Shown here piece after piece: positions 8,317-16,416 of a stretch of DNA of 33,219 bases. Both the position numbers and the translations under genes were made by a program. Below the pieces are notes generated by a model that saw only the letters and a program-made list of their open reading frames with translations, was not told the DNA's origin and made no database searches. Source of the DNA: an uncultured Muribaculaceae bacterium (GTDB lineage Bacteria; Bacteroidota; Bacteroidia; Bacteroidales; Muribaculaceae); contig CAJUBC010000022.1 in the NCBI GenBank assembly GCA_910584545.1, positions 1 through 33,219 of the forward strand. The letters run 5' to 3'. Each line of letters starts with the position of its first letter. The stretch's first letter is position 1.

Positions 8317-9021
8317 TCAGCAGCAGAAGTCGGCTTTGCAACGGCGGTATGCGGCCACCGGATCAGGGGCGGCGGTTATGGGGCGGCCTACCACTATGAA
8401 GTCGGAACCGATGCGGCGGGCATCGGCGGGCGACGTGATGCGGCTCTGGTCATCCTTGGCTGCATCGGGATAGCGGATACCGGGAGTCACTGCCATGAAG
8501 TCGGGGCCACAGGCCTCCTTGACGAGGGCAGCCTCGAGAGGACTGCAGACCACACCGTCGAGACCTGCCTCGCGGGCGTTGCGCGCATAATGGGCTATGC
8601 AGGCGTTGATGTCGCCGGGAATGAGCAGCTCGCGGTTGAGCATCTCCCTGGAGGTGCTTGTCAGCTGCGTGACGGCGATGATGAGGGGACGGGTGCCGTC
8701 GCCGCGTCCCTCCTTGAGTCCTTCTACAGCGGCGCGCATCATCTCCACGCCACCGGCTGCATGCACGTTGACCATGTCGACATCGAGACGGGAAAGAACG
8801 CGCATCGCCTTGCGCACGGTGTTGGGGATGTCGTGCAGCTTCAGGTCGAGGAAAATCTTATGACCGCGCTCGCGTATGCGGCGCACTATATCGGGACCGC
8901 CGGCATAGAAGAGCTCCATTCCGATCTTGACGAACGGCTTCTCCTCCTGGAAACGGTCGAGAAACTCGAGGACAGCCTCGGGCGAGGCAAAGTCACATGC
9001 AATGATTACTTCTTTATCCAT
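8317..9021 (-). CDS. pyrF: Orotidine 5'-phosphate decarboxylase
   Basis: PyrF removes CO2 from OMP to make UMP, the last step of the de novo pathway. The 234-residue protein is the short bacterial type. Asp10 and Lys32 and the charged array Asp59-x-Lys61-x2-Asp64 in DLKLHDIPNT are all present. The phosphate-binding end is seen in TPGIRYPDAAKDDQSR and VVGRPI. It lies between pyrD (45-bp gap) and pyrE (68-bp gap). Many other Bacteroidetes carry a longer PyrF type, so the short form may help in placing the strain. Confidence 0.96.
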   Translation of the reverse strand: MDKEVIIACDFASPEAVLEFLDRFQEEKPFVKIGMELFYAGGPDIVRRIRERGHKIFLDLKLHDIPNTVRKAMRVLSRLDVDMVNVHAAGGVEMMRAAVEGLKEGRGDGTRPLIIAVTQLTSTSREMLNRELLIPGDINACIAHYARNAREAGLDGVVCSPLEAALVKEACGPDFMAVTPGIRYPDAAKDDQSRITSPADARRIGSDFIVVGRPITAAPDPVAAYRRCKADFCC

Positions 9022-9066
9022 TTGATATTATGTATATTTCGCAATTAATGAATGTAGAAAGGACTC

Positions 9067-10032
9067 TTATCCTTCCCGGGCAGTAGATACAAGCTCCTCA
9101 AGAGTCTTGATACCGTAACGGTCCATGGCGGCGGGAAGATCGCAGATTATGTCGCGGCAGGCAGTGGGATTGATGAGGTTGGCTGTACCCACCTCTACCG
9201 CATTGGCTCCAGCCATCATCATCTCAAGCACATCCTCGGCCGAGGAGACTCCTCCGCAGCCTATCACCGGGATGGAACATGCATGGGCCACCTGCCATAC
9301 CATCCTGACGGCCACAGGGAAGATGTCGCGGCCCGAGAATCCCCCCATCTTATTCGCCATGATCGGACGGCGAGTCTTAAGGTCGATTCGCATACCCAAG
9401 AGTGTGTTGATGAGGCAAAGTCCGTCGGCACCGGCATCCTCAGCCGCGCGGGCGATGGAGACGATGTCGGTGACATTGGGCGAAAGCTTCACGAAGACGG
9501 GGAGCGAAGTCTCGGCCTTGACGGCCTTGACCACCTCAGCCACCGACTCACAGCTTGTGCCGAAACTCATACCGCCGCCATGCACGTTAGGGCAGCTCAC
9601 GTTCAGTTCTATGATCTTCACGCCAGGAACTCCGTCGATGCGACGGCAGCATTCGCGGTACTCGTCGAGCGAGAACCCGCTGATGTTGGCTATTATCGGG
9701 CCGTGGAAGAAACTGCGCATCATAGGAAGTTCCCTGGAGATGACAGCATCAATACCGGGGTTCTGCAGACCTACCGAATTCAGCATTCCCGAGGCGCATT
9801 CGGCCACACGAGGGAGCGGATTGCCGAATCGGGGATGGAGCGTGGTGCCTTTGAAAGAGATGGCTCCGAGCACATCGAGGTCATAAAAACGGGCCATCAC
9901 ATAGCCGTAGCCGAAACATCCGCTTGCCGGAATCACAGGATTCTTGAGTCTGAGCGGGCCGAGGCTCACCTCAAGACGGTGGTCGGCGAGGTCTTTCATA
10001 TTCTCCATGCCTGGGTTTTCTCTCATTTCCAT
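9067..10032 (-). CDS. pyrD: Dihydroorotate dehydrogenase B, catalytic subunit
   Basis: This is the FMN subunit of class 1B dihydroorotate dehydrogenase, which pairs with PyrK and uses NAD+ to oxidise dihydroorotate to orotate in the cytosol. The 321-residue chain has the class 1 catalytic cysteine, Cys147, in LNVSCPNV. FMN and substrate motifs include ASGCFGYG, KLSPNVTD and IPVIGCGGVSSAED. I place the start at 10032 because the minus strand there reads AAAGGAGG, seven bases, then ATG. The upstream open frame (to 10131) lies inside pyrK and has no family support. The start overlaps the end of pyrK by 10 bp, which fits coupled, balanced production of the two subunits. Confidence 0.96.
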   Translation of the reverse strand: MEMRENPGMENMKDLADHRLEVSLGPLRLKNPVIPASGCFGYGYVMARFYDLDVLGAISFKGTTLHPRFGNPLPRVAECASGMLNSVGLQNPGIDAVISRELPMMRSFFHGPIIANISGFSLDEYRECCRRIDGVPGVKIIELNVSCPNVHGGGMSFGTSCESVAEVVKAVKAETSLPVFVKLSPNVTDIVSIARAAEDAGADGLCLINTLLGMRIDLKTRRPIMANKMGGFSGRDIFPVAVRMVWQVAHACSIPVIGCGGVSSAEDVLEMMMAGANAVEVGTANLINPTACRDIICDLPAAMDRYGIKTLEELVSTAREG

Positions 10033-10760
10033 ATCAATTCCTCCTTTCTGAAGGCAGGGCCTTCCATGCAGATTCTCTTGCTGCCGCCGACGGTCTCCAC
10101 CGAGCAGCACACGCAGGCGCCGAAGCCGCATCCCATGCGCGCCTCCAGGCTAACCTCGCCGGGAATGTCGAGGCCGAGGCATACTGCGCGAAGCATCGGA
10201 GTTGGACCGCATGCATAGAAATAGTCTGGGTCAAGTCCTTTCTCACGGATGGCATCGGTGACAAAACCTTTGGTGCCGCAGCTACCGTCGAGAGTAGCCA
10301 CATAGACATCGAGTCCGAGCGCACGGAACTCCTCAAGAAGCATCATCTTCTCCGAGGAATTGAATCCGAGCACCACCGCCGGGCGTACTCCGCGCTCCAG
10401 CAGACGCCGGGCCAGTCCGTAAAGAGGAGGACATCCCACGCCGCCGCCGAGCAATACGGGACGCTTAGTATCGGCATCGGGATCGAAGCCCGTGCCGAGC
10501 GGGGCGAGCATGTCGAGACTCTCTCCCGGAAGCATCAAGGACATGCGCTCTGTTCCTCCTCCAACCACCGCGTAAACTATAGTGAAGGAGCGGTCATCCC
10601 AGTCGCACACCGAGATGGGGCGACGTAGGGTAAATCCCGGAACCGCGATGTTGACGAACTGCCCCGGGCGGTAAAACTCCACCTCTCCTTCAAGACGCAT
10701 CATCATGATGCCGGGTGCGATCTCGTGGTTTTCCAATATCTTATATCTGTCCTGTATCAT
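10023..10760 (-). CDS. pyrK: Dihydroorotate dehydrogenase B, electron-transfer subunit
   Basis: PyrK carries electrons from the FMN of PyrD through a [2Fe-2S] cluster and FAD to NAD+. The 245-residue chain shows the FAD-binding RPISVCD near residue 47, a nucleotide-binding LLGGGVGCPPLYG near 105, and a ferredoxin-reductase-like fold between them. Near the C-terminus is the cluster motif Cys-x4-Cys-x2-Cys-x11-Cys (GCGFGACVCC ... ICMEG). It starts 17 bp after pyrC and its end overlaps pyrD. The pair marks the NAD+-dependent class 1B enzyme, not the membrane quinone-linked class 2 type. Confidence 0.96.
   Translation of the reverse strand: MIQDRYKILENHEIAPGIMMMRLEGEVEFYRPGQFVNIAVPGFTLRRPISVCDWDDRSFTIVYAVVGGGTERMSLMLPGESLDMLAPLGTGFDPDADTKRPVLLGGGVGCPPLYGLARRLLERGVRPAVVLGFNSSEKMMLLEEFRALGLDVYVATLDGSCGTKGFVTDAIREKGLDPDYFYACGPTPMLRAVCLGLDIPGEVSLEARMGCGFGACVCCSVETVGGSKRICMEGPAFRKEELIWK
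10034..10048 (-). promoter_or_regulatory. Strong Shine-Dalgarno site for pyrD inside pyrK
   Basis: On the minus strand AAAGGAGG precedes the pyrD ATG (10032) by seven bases. Good Shine-Dalgarno sites are uncommon in Bacteroidales, and most genes in this window lack one. It lies within the last codons of pyrK, so it probably recruits ribosomes as PyrK translation ends. Confidence 0.7.
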
Positions 10761-10777
10761 AGGTGATCATATTTCTG

Positions 10778-12061
10778 TTAAGATTCCGCTTCAGCGGGTT
10801 CCTCGTACACCACTTCGCCTGCCGCCACAGTGAACAGCACTTTGCCGCGCAACGTAAGGCCATCGAACGGCGTGGCCTTTCCCATCGACAGGAAGGATGA
10901 GGAATCCACTTTGAACTCACGGTCGAAATCGACGATTGCGACATCCGCACGGTCGCCGGGATTAAGGCCACCGGCGATGCCGAAGATGCGCCTTGGATTG
11001 TCGGCCATGAGCCGTACGAGCTGCGGCAGGCTGATTCGGCGCGAAAGCACCGCGTAGGTATAGGCGGCAGGGAGCGACACCTCGAGTCCGGTGACACCCA
11101 TGGCGCTCTTCTCGAGACCGCGCGCCTTCTCCTCGGCTGAGTGCGGGGCATGGTCGGAGGCTATGCAGTCGATTGTACCGTCGGCGATACCTGCAAGCAG
11201 AGCCTCGCGGTCGGCGGCGGAGCGGAGCGGCGGGTTCATCTTGAATCGCCCCTCTTCCTGAAGATCGGCATCGCAGAAAGCGAGATAATGTGCTCCGGTC
11301 TCGCATGTGACCGGAAGACCCTCGGCCTTGGCACGGCGCACTAAATCCACGCTCTCGCCGGTGGAGACATGGCAGATGTGAAGCCTGCAGCCAGTTTCGC
11401 GCGCAAGCCTGATGTCACGCTCCACCTCTCGCCATTCGCTCTCGGAACATATTCCTCGATGGCTATGGCTGCGTGCATACTCACCGTCGTGGATATAGCC
11501 TCCGCGCAGCAGTGAGTCGACCTCGCAGTGGGCTGCAAGCACCTTGCCGGTAGCGGCAATTCCACGCATGGCGCTCCTCATCACCTCCTCGCTCTGCACT
11601 CCGGTACCGTCATCTGAAAACCCGGCCACATCCGGAGCCAGCAAGTCATAGTCAACAAGGGTCTCTCCCATCCGCTTTCCGGTGATCGACGCGTAAGGAA
11701 GCACCTCCACGCATGCGTCACGCCGGATCAAGTCGAGCTGCGAGTCGAGAGACTCGCGGCAGTCAGGCACCGGATTGAGGTTAGGCATGGCGCAGACGGT
11801 GGTGAAGCCACCGTGCGCGGCTGCCCTGGTACCGGTGGCGATGGTCTCCTTATAAGAATAGCCCGGCTCGCGGAGATGGACATGGACATCCACCAGTCCC
11901 GGAATCACCTCATGACTACCCGCGTTGACGACACGGGTGCCGGCGGGAAGTTCCACGAACGCCCCGCGTTCGCGGACCACTCCATCCTCGATGAGAATCG
12001 TCCCGGCAGAGAAATCGGCACCGTCCCAGATTCTCTCGCCTGTTATAGCTAATCTACTCAT
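10778..12061 (-). CDS. pyrC: Dihydroorotase
   Basis: PyrC closes carbamoyl aspartate to dihydroorotate. The 427-residue protein is the long class I type of the amidohydrolase superfamily. His60 and His62 in DVHVHLREPG are the first metal ligands. Further motifs are CAMPNLNPVPD, AHCEVDSL, HICHVSTGES, CETGAHYL and the catalytic SDHAPHSAEEK. It starts 27 bp after the carB stop and ends 17 bp before pyrK. Class I enzymes also include inactive partners of ATCase, but the full set of ligands here argues for an active enzyme. Confidence 0.96.
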   Translation of the reverse strand: MSRLAITGERIWDGADFSAGTILIEDGVVRERGAFVELPAGTRVVNAGSHEVIPGLVDVHVHLREPGYSYKETIATGTRAAAHGGFTTVCAMPNLNPVPDCRESLDSQLDLIRRDACVEVLPYASITGKRMGETLVDYDLLAPDVAGFSDDGTGVQSEEVMRSAMRGIAATGKVLAAHCEVDSLLRGGYIHDGEYARSHSHRGICSESEWREVERDIRLARETGCRLHICHVSTGESVDLVRRAKAEGLPVTCETGAHYLAFCDADLQEEGRFKMNPPLRSAADREALLAGIADGTIDCIASDHAPHSAEEKARGLEKSAMGVTGLEVSLPAAYTYAVLSRRISLPQLVRLMADNPRRIFGIAGGLNPGDRADVAIVDFDREFKVDSSSFLSMGKATPFDGLTLRGKVLFTVAAGEVVYEEPAEAES

Positions 12062-12088
12062 GGCTGCTCAGTTTTCTTGCTGCAGTTG

Positions 12089-15000
12089 TCAGAATTCCTG
12101 CCAGCTGCGGATCTCGATGTCGTCGGGAGTCATCGAGCAGAAAGCCTTGATGAACGCCGATGCGAGACGCGCGTTAGTGATAAGCGGTATGTTAAGGTCG
12201 ACGGCGGCTCGGCGGATACGGTAGCCGTTGGTGACCTCCTTGTCGGAATTGTTTCGCGGGATGTTCACCACCATGTCTATCTCATGGTTGTGGAGCAAGT
12301 CGAGAGCCTGCGGATGTCCCTCCTGATCAGGCCAATAGACTCGGGTGGCCTCTATGCCGTTCTCCATCAGATGGCGGTATGTACCCTCGGTGGCGTAGAT
12401 ATTGAATCCATTCTCGCGCAAGCGTTTGGCGGCATCGAGAAGAGCAGCCTTCTGCTTGCCGTTACCCGACGATATGAGTATATTCTTCTTGGGAATGGTG
12501 TTGCCGGTGGAGAGCATGGCAGTGAGGAGTGCGGAGCGCGCGTCCTCGCCGAGACAGCCCACCTCGCCGGTCGACACCATATCGACGCTCAGTTTCGGGT
12601 CGGCGTTTTGCAGACGGTTGAAAGAGAACTGACTTGCCTTGACACCCACATAGTCGAGGTCGAACACGCTCTTGTCGGGCTTCGAAACCGGTAGACCGAG
12701 CATGATTCTTGTGGCGAGTTCTATGAAATTTATTTTCAGCACCTTGCTTACAAACGGGAAACTTCTCGAGGCGCGCAGGTTGCACTCAATCACCTTGATG
12801 TCGTTGTCGCGGGCGAGGAACTGGATGTTGAAAGGTCCGGAAATCTGAAGCTCGCGGGCTATCTTCTTGGAAATTTTCTTGATACGACGGGCGGTCTCCA
12901 CGTACAGCTTCTGGGGTGGGAACTGGATGGTGGCATCGCCTGAATGCACTCCGGCGAACTCCACATGCTCAGAGATGGCGTAAGCGATGATCTCCCCGTT
13001 CTTGGCCACGGCATCCATCTCCACCTCCTTGGCATGCTCGAGGAAGCGGCTCACCACGACAGGATGCTTCTTTGAGACATTGGCCGCGAGAGTGAGGAAA
13101 TTCTCAAGCTGGCTGCGGTCGGCACATACATTCATGGCAGCGCCGGAGAGCACGTAAGATGGGCGCACGAGGACAGGAAATCCCACGCGGTCCACGAAGC
13201 GGTTGATGTCCTCCATGGAGGTCAGCGCGCTCCATTCCGGCTGGTCCACGCCGATGCGTCCGAGCATTGCCGAGAATTTCTCGCGGTCCTCGGCGTTGTC
13301 GATGTTCTGGGCGGATGTTCCGAGAATCCTCACGCCGGCCTGGTCGAGGCGCAGTGCGAGATTGTTGGGAATCTGACCACCGGTGGAAACCACCACTCCG
13401 TGCGGGCTCTCGAGGTCGAGGATGTCGAGGACACGCTCGAACGAAAGCTCGTCGAAATAGAGGCGGTCACAGATATCGTAATCGGTCGAGACGGTCTCCG
13501 GGTTGTAGTTGACCATCACCGAGCGGTAACCTTCCTTGCGGATGGTGTCCAGGGCCTGGACGCCGCACCAGTCGAACTCCACGGAGCTGCCGATACGGTA
13601 GGCTCCCGAACCGAGCACGACCACCGAGCGGCCGTCGTTCTCATAATCTATGTCGTTCTCCTCGCCTCCATACGTGAGGTAGAGGTAATTGGTGCGCGCC
13701 GGATACTCTGCTGCTAATGTGTCTATCTGCTTGACGCATGGGATAATGCCGAGAGCCTTGCGGCGACGGCGCACCAATGTGATGGCATCCTCCATCTCAT
13801 GGTCTTTCTCCATGCCGATGGCTCGGCCTATCTGGAAATCGGAGAATCCAAGACGCTTGGCATCGCGCAGCAGTTCGGCGGGAACAGCGCCAAGGCTGTC
13901 ATACTCATGCAGATGGAGGTCAACCTCGTGGATCCTCTTAAGCTTATGCAGGAACCAGCGGTCAATCTTGGTAAGCTCATGAATGCGGTCTACGGTATAT
14001 CCCTGATCGAATGCTTTCTCTATCACAAATATACGCTTATCGGTAGGTGCGGAGAGAGCGTGTTCGACATCTGCGATCTCAATCTCCTTGTTGTCGACGA
14101 ATCCATGCATGCCCTGACCGATCATGCGGAGTCCCTTCTGGATGGCCTCCTCGAAATTGCGGCCAATGGCCATTACCTCACCGACAGATTTCATGCTCGA
14201 CTCGAGTTCGCGACTGACCTTGCGGAACTTGCCGAGGTCCCAGCGGGGAATCTTGCAGACCACATAGTCGAGAGCCGGCTCGAAAAAAGCGGGCGTGGTC
14301 TTTGTCACGGAGTTGGTGAGGTCGAAAAGACCGTAACCGAGTGCGAGTTTCGCAGCGACGAAAGCGAGCGGATAACCGGTGGCCTTCGAGGCGAGTGCCG
14401 AAGAACGGCTGAGACGTGCATTGACCTCTATCACCCTATAGTCCTCGGAATCGGGACAAAGGGCGAACTGGACGTTGCACTCGCCTACGATACCGATATG
14501 GTTGGCTATGCGGATGGAAAGCTCGCGCAGCTTATGGTACTCGGAATTGGTGAGCGTCTGCGACGGGGCGACCACTATGCTCTCGCCGGTGTGGATGCCG
14601 AGCGGGTCGAAGTTCTCCATGTTGCAGACGGTGATGCAGTTGCCGAAGCGGTCGCGCACCACCTCGTACTCGATTTCCTTCCAGCCCTTGAGGCTCTTCT
14701 CCACGAGCACCTGGGGGGAGAAGGAGAAGGCTTTCTCGGCAAGGCGGCGCAGTTCGTCGGCGTTGTCGCAGAAACCGGAGCCGAGACCGCCGAGGGCGTA
14801 GGCGGCACGAAGGATGACCGGATAGCCGAGTTCATCGGCTGCCGCAAGGGCCTGCTCGATATTCTCGCAAGCCTCGCTGGCGATGGTCTTCACATTGATT
14901 TCCTTCAGTTTCTCGACGAAAATCTCGCGGTCCTCTGTGTTGATGATGGCCTGCACCGGAGTTCCGAGCACGCGGACTCCGTATTTCTCGAGCACACCGT

Positions 15001-15322
15001 TACGGTAGAGCTCCACGCCGCAGTTGAGGGCTGTCTGTCCTCCGAAAGCGAGGAGGATTCCCTGGGGACGCTCGCGGGCAATCACCTTCTCTACAAAGAA
15101 GGGAGTGACCGGGAGGAAATATATATGGTCGGCGACACCCTCGCTGGTCTGCACCGTCGCGATGTTGGGATTGATCAGCACTGTCTCGATGCCCTCCTGA
15201 CGGAGAGCCTTGAGTGCCTGTGAGCCGGAATAGTCGAACTCTCCGGCCTCGCCTATCTTGAGAGCGCCCGAGCCGAGCACGAGCACCTTCTTTATCTCTT
15301 TTTTATCGAATTGGTCAGTCAT
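12089..15322 (-). CDS. carB: Carbamoyl-phosphate synthase, large subunit
   Basis: CarB makes carbamoyl phosphate from ammonia (passed from CarA), bicarbonate and two ATP. The 1077-residue chain is close to the E. coli length of 1073. It has two homologous ATP-grasp halves, each starting with a glycine-rich loop (GSGALKIGEAGEFDYSG near residue 15 and GSGAYRIGSSVEFDWCG near 560). The last 140 residues or so form an MGS-like allosteric domain (ISSGNGKQK, TEGTYRHL, NNSDKEVTNGYRIRR). I start it at 15322 (MTDQFDKK), 11 bp after the carA stop. The upstream open frame overlaps carA and has no CarB character. Carbamoyl phosphate can serve arginine as well as pyrimidines, but the neighbours point to UMP synthesis. 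Confidence 0.97.
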   Translation of the reverse strand: MTDQFDKKEIKKVLVLGSGALKIGEAGEFDYSGSQALKALRQEGIETVLINPNIATVQTSEGVADHIYFLPVTPFFVEKVIARERPQGILLAFGGQTALNCGVELYRNGVLEKYGVRVLGTPVQAIINTEDREIFVEKLKEINVKTIASEACENIEQALAAADELGYPVILRAAYALGGLGSGFCDNADELRRLAEKAFSFSPQVLVEKSLKGWKEIEYEVVRDRFGNCITVCNMENFDPLGIHTGESIVVAPSQTLTNSEYHKLRELSIRIANHIGIVGECNVQFALCPDSEDYRVIEVNARLSRSSALASKATGYPLAFVAAKLALGYGLFDLTNSVTKTTPAFFEPALDYVVCKIPRWDLGKFRKVSRELESSMKSVGEVMAIGRNFEEAIQKGLRMIGQGMHGFVDNKEIEIADVEHALSAPTDKRIFVIEKAFDQGYTVDRIHELTKIDRWFLHKLKRIHEVDLHLHEYDSLGAVPAELLRDAKRLGFSDFQIGRAIGMEKDHEMEDAITLVRRRRKALGIIPCVKQIDTLAAEYPARTNYLYLTYGGEENDIDYENDGRSVVVLGSGAYRIGSSVEFDWCGVQALDTIRKEGYRSVMVNYNPETVSTDYDICDRLYFDELSFERVLDILDLESPHGVVVSTGGQIPNNLALRLDQAGVRILGTSAQNIDNAEDREKFSAMLGRIGVDQPEWSALTSMEDINRFVDRVGFPVLVRPSYVLSGAAMNVCADRSQLENFLTLAANVSKKHPVVVSRFLEHAKEVEMDAVAKNGEIIAYAISEHVEFAGVHSGDATIQFPPQKLYVETARRIKKISKKIARELQISGPFNIQFLARDNDIKVIECNLRASRSFPFVSKVLKINFIELATRIMLGLPVSKPDKSVFDLDYVGVKASQFSFNRLQNADPKLSVDMVSTGEVGCLGEDARSALLTAMLSTGNTIPKKNILISSGNGKQKAALLDAAKRLRENGFNIYATEGTYRHLMENGIEATRVYWPDQEGHPQALDLLHNHEIDMVVNIPRNNSDKEVTNGYRIRRAAVDLNIPLITNARLASAFIKAFCSMTPDDIEIRSWQEF

Positions 15323-15333
15323 GTCAGTTCTCT

Positions 15334-16416
15334 TTACAGGAGTGAGATAAAATCGTCGAACAGGAACTCGGTGTCCACCGGACCTCCGCAGGCCTCGGGG
15401 TGGAACTGCGACGAGCGCCATGGACGGGTGCGGTGGCGGATACCCTCGTTGCTGCCGTCGTTCATGTTGGTGAAGAGCGGTTCCCAGTCTTCGGGAAGAG
15501 TGGATGCATCGACGGCGAAGCCGTGGTTCTGGCTGGTGATGAAACAACGGTCGGTGCCGTCGAGGCGCACCGGCTGGTTGTGGCTGCGGTGGCCGTATTT
15601 CAGTTTGTAGATAGAGGCGCCGGCGGCCTTGGCGAGAAGTTGGTTTCCCATGCAGATGCCCATGAGGGGACGGCGCTCATCGGGATTCGAGATGAATTTA
15701 CGGATGTTCTCCACGGTCGCCGAGCAGGTCTCGGGGTTGCCGGGACCGTTTGAGAGGAAGAGCCCGTCGAACTCGAGCTGATTGAAATCATAGTTCCAGG
15801 GGACGCGTACCACCTCCACCCCGCGTCGGAGCAGGCAGCGGACAATATTGTTTTTCGCACCGCAGTCCACAAGCACCACTCGCTTGCGACCCTCACCGGC
15901 ACCGTATGTGACCGGCTCCTTGACGGAGACGCGCTCCACGAAATTGATGCCGTTGTAATCCTCGTCGACGGGAGCATCGGGGCAACCTTCCACACGGAGC
16001 GTGCCGGTCATCACGCCGTTCTCGCGCAGGATCTTAGTAAGGCGGCGTGTGTCAATGCCTGTTATGGCCGGAACTTTCTCGCGGCGCAGCCATTCGGAAA
16101 GACTCTCGCGGGCGTTCCAATGGCTGTATTCATCGGAATAATCGCTCACGATGAGGGCGCGCGGATGAATCCGGTCGCTTTCGGCGAACTGCTTCATGCC
16201 GTCGGCGGCCACATCGAGCGGGGGCGTTCCGTAGTTTCCGACAAGCGGATACGTCAGGACCATCAGCTGGCCTGCGTACGAGGGGTCGGTGAGACTCTCG
16301 GGATAACCGGTCATGGCGGTGTTGAAGACCACCTCTCCGGACACGTTGCCTTCGTAGCCGAACGAGTATCCCTCGAAGCGGCTTCCGTCGTCAAGCTGCA
16401 AGGTTGCTTTTTTCAT
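15334..16416 (-). CDS. carA: Carbamoyl-phosphate synthase, glutamine-hydrolysing small subunit
   Basis: CarA takes ammonia from glutamine and feeds it to CarB through a tunnel. The 360-residue protein has the CarA N-terminal domain (VVFNTAMTGYPESLTDPSY) and a class I amidotransferase domain. The catalytic triad is visible as Cys255 in GICMGNQ, His339 and Glu341 in QFHPEA. The oxyanion segment LSNGPGNPE is intact. The start overlaps the stop of the purF-like gene by 4 bp, and carB follows 11 bp after its stop, so the three are almost certainly co-transcribed. Confidence 0.97.
   Translation of the reverse strand: MKKATLQLDDGSRFEGYSFGYEGNVSGEVVFNTAMTGYPESLTDPSYAGQLMVLTYPLVGNYGTPPLDVAADGMKQFAESDRIHPRALIVSDYSDEYSHWNARESLSEWLRREKVPAITGIDTRRLTKILRENGVMTGTLRVEGCPDAPVDEDYNGINFVERVSVKEPVTYGAGEGRKRVVLVDCGAKNNIVRCLLRRGVEVVRVPWNYDFNQLEFDGLFLSNGPGNPETCSATVENIRKFISNPDERRPLMGICMGNQLLAKAAGASIYKLKYGHRSHNQPVRLDGTDRCFITSQNHGFAVDASTLPEDWEPLFTNMNDGSNEGIRHRTRPWRSSQFHPEACGGPVDTEFLFDDFISLL

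Noticed and set aside
13799..15223. Open frame of 474 codons on the plus strand
   Set aside because: It lies wholly antisense to carB, has no recognisable domain, and is the kind of long mirror frame produced by GC-rich codon use.
15323..15547. N-terminal extension of CarB into carA
   Set aside because: The extension is the out-of-frame reading of carA; the CarB family sequence starts at MTDQFDKK (15322).
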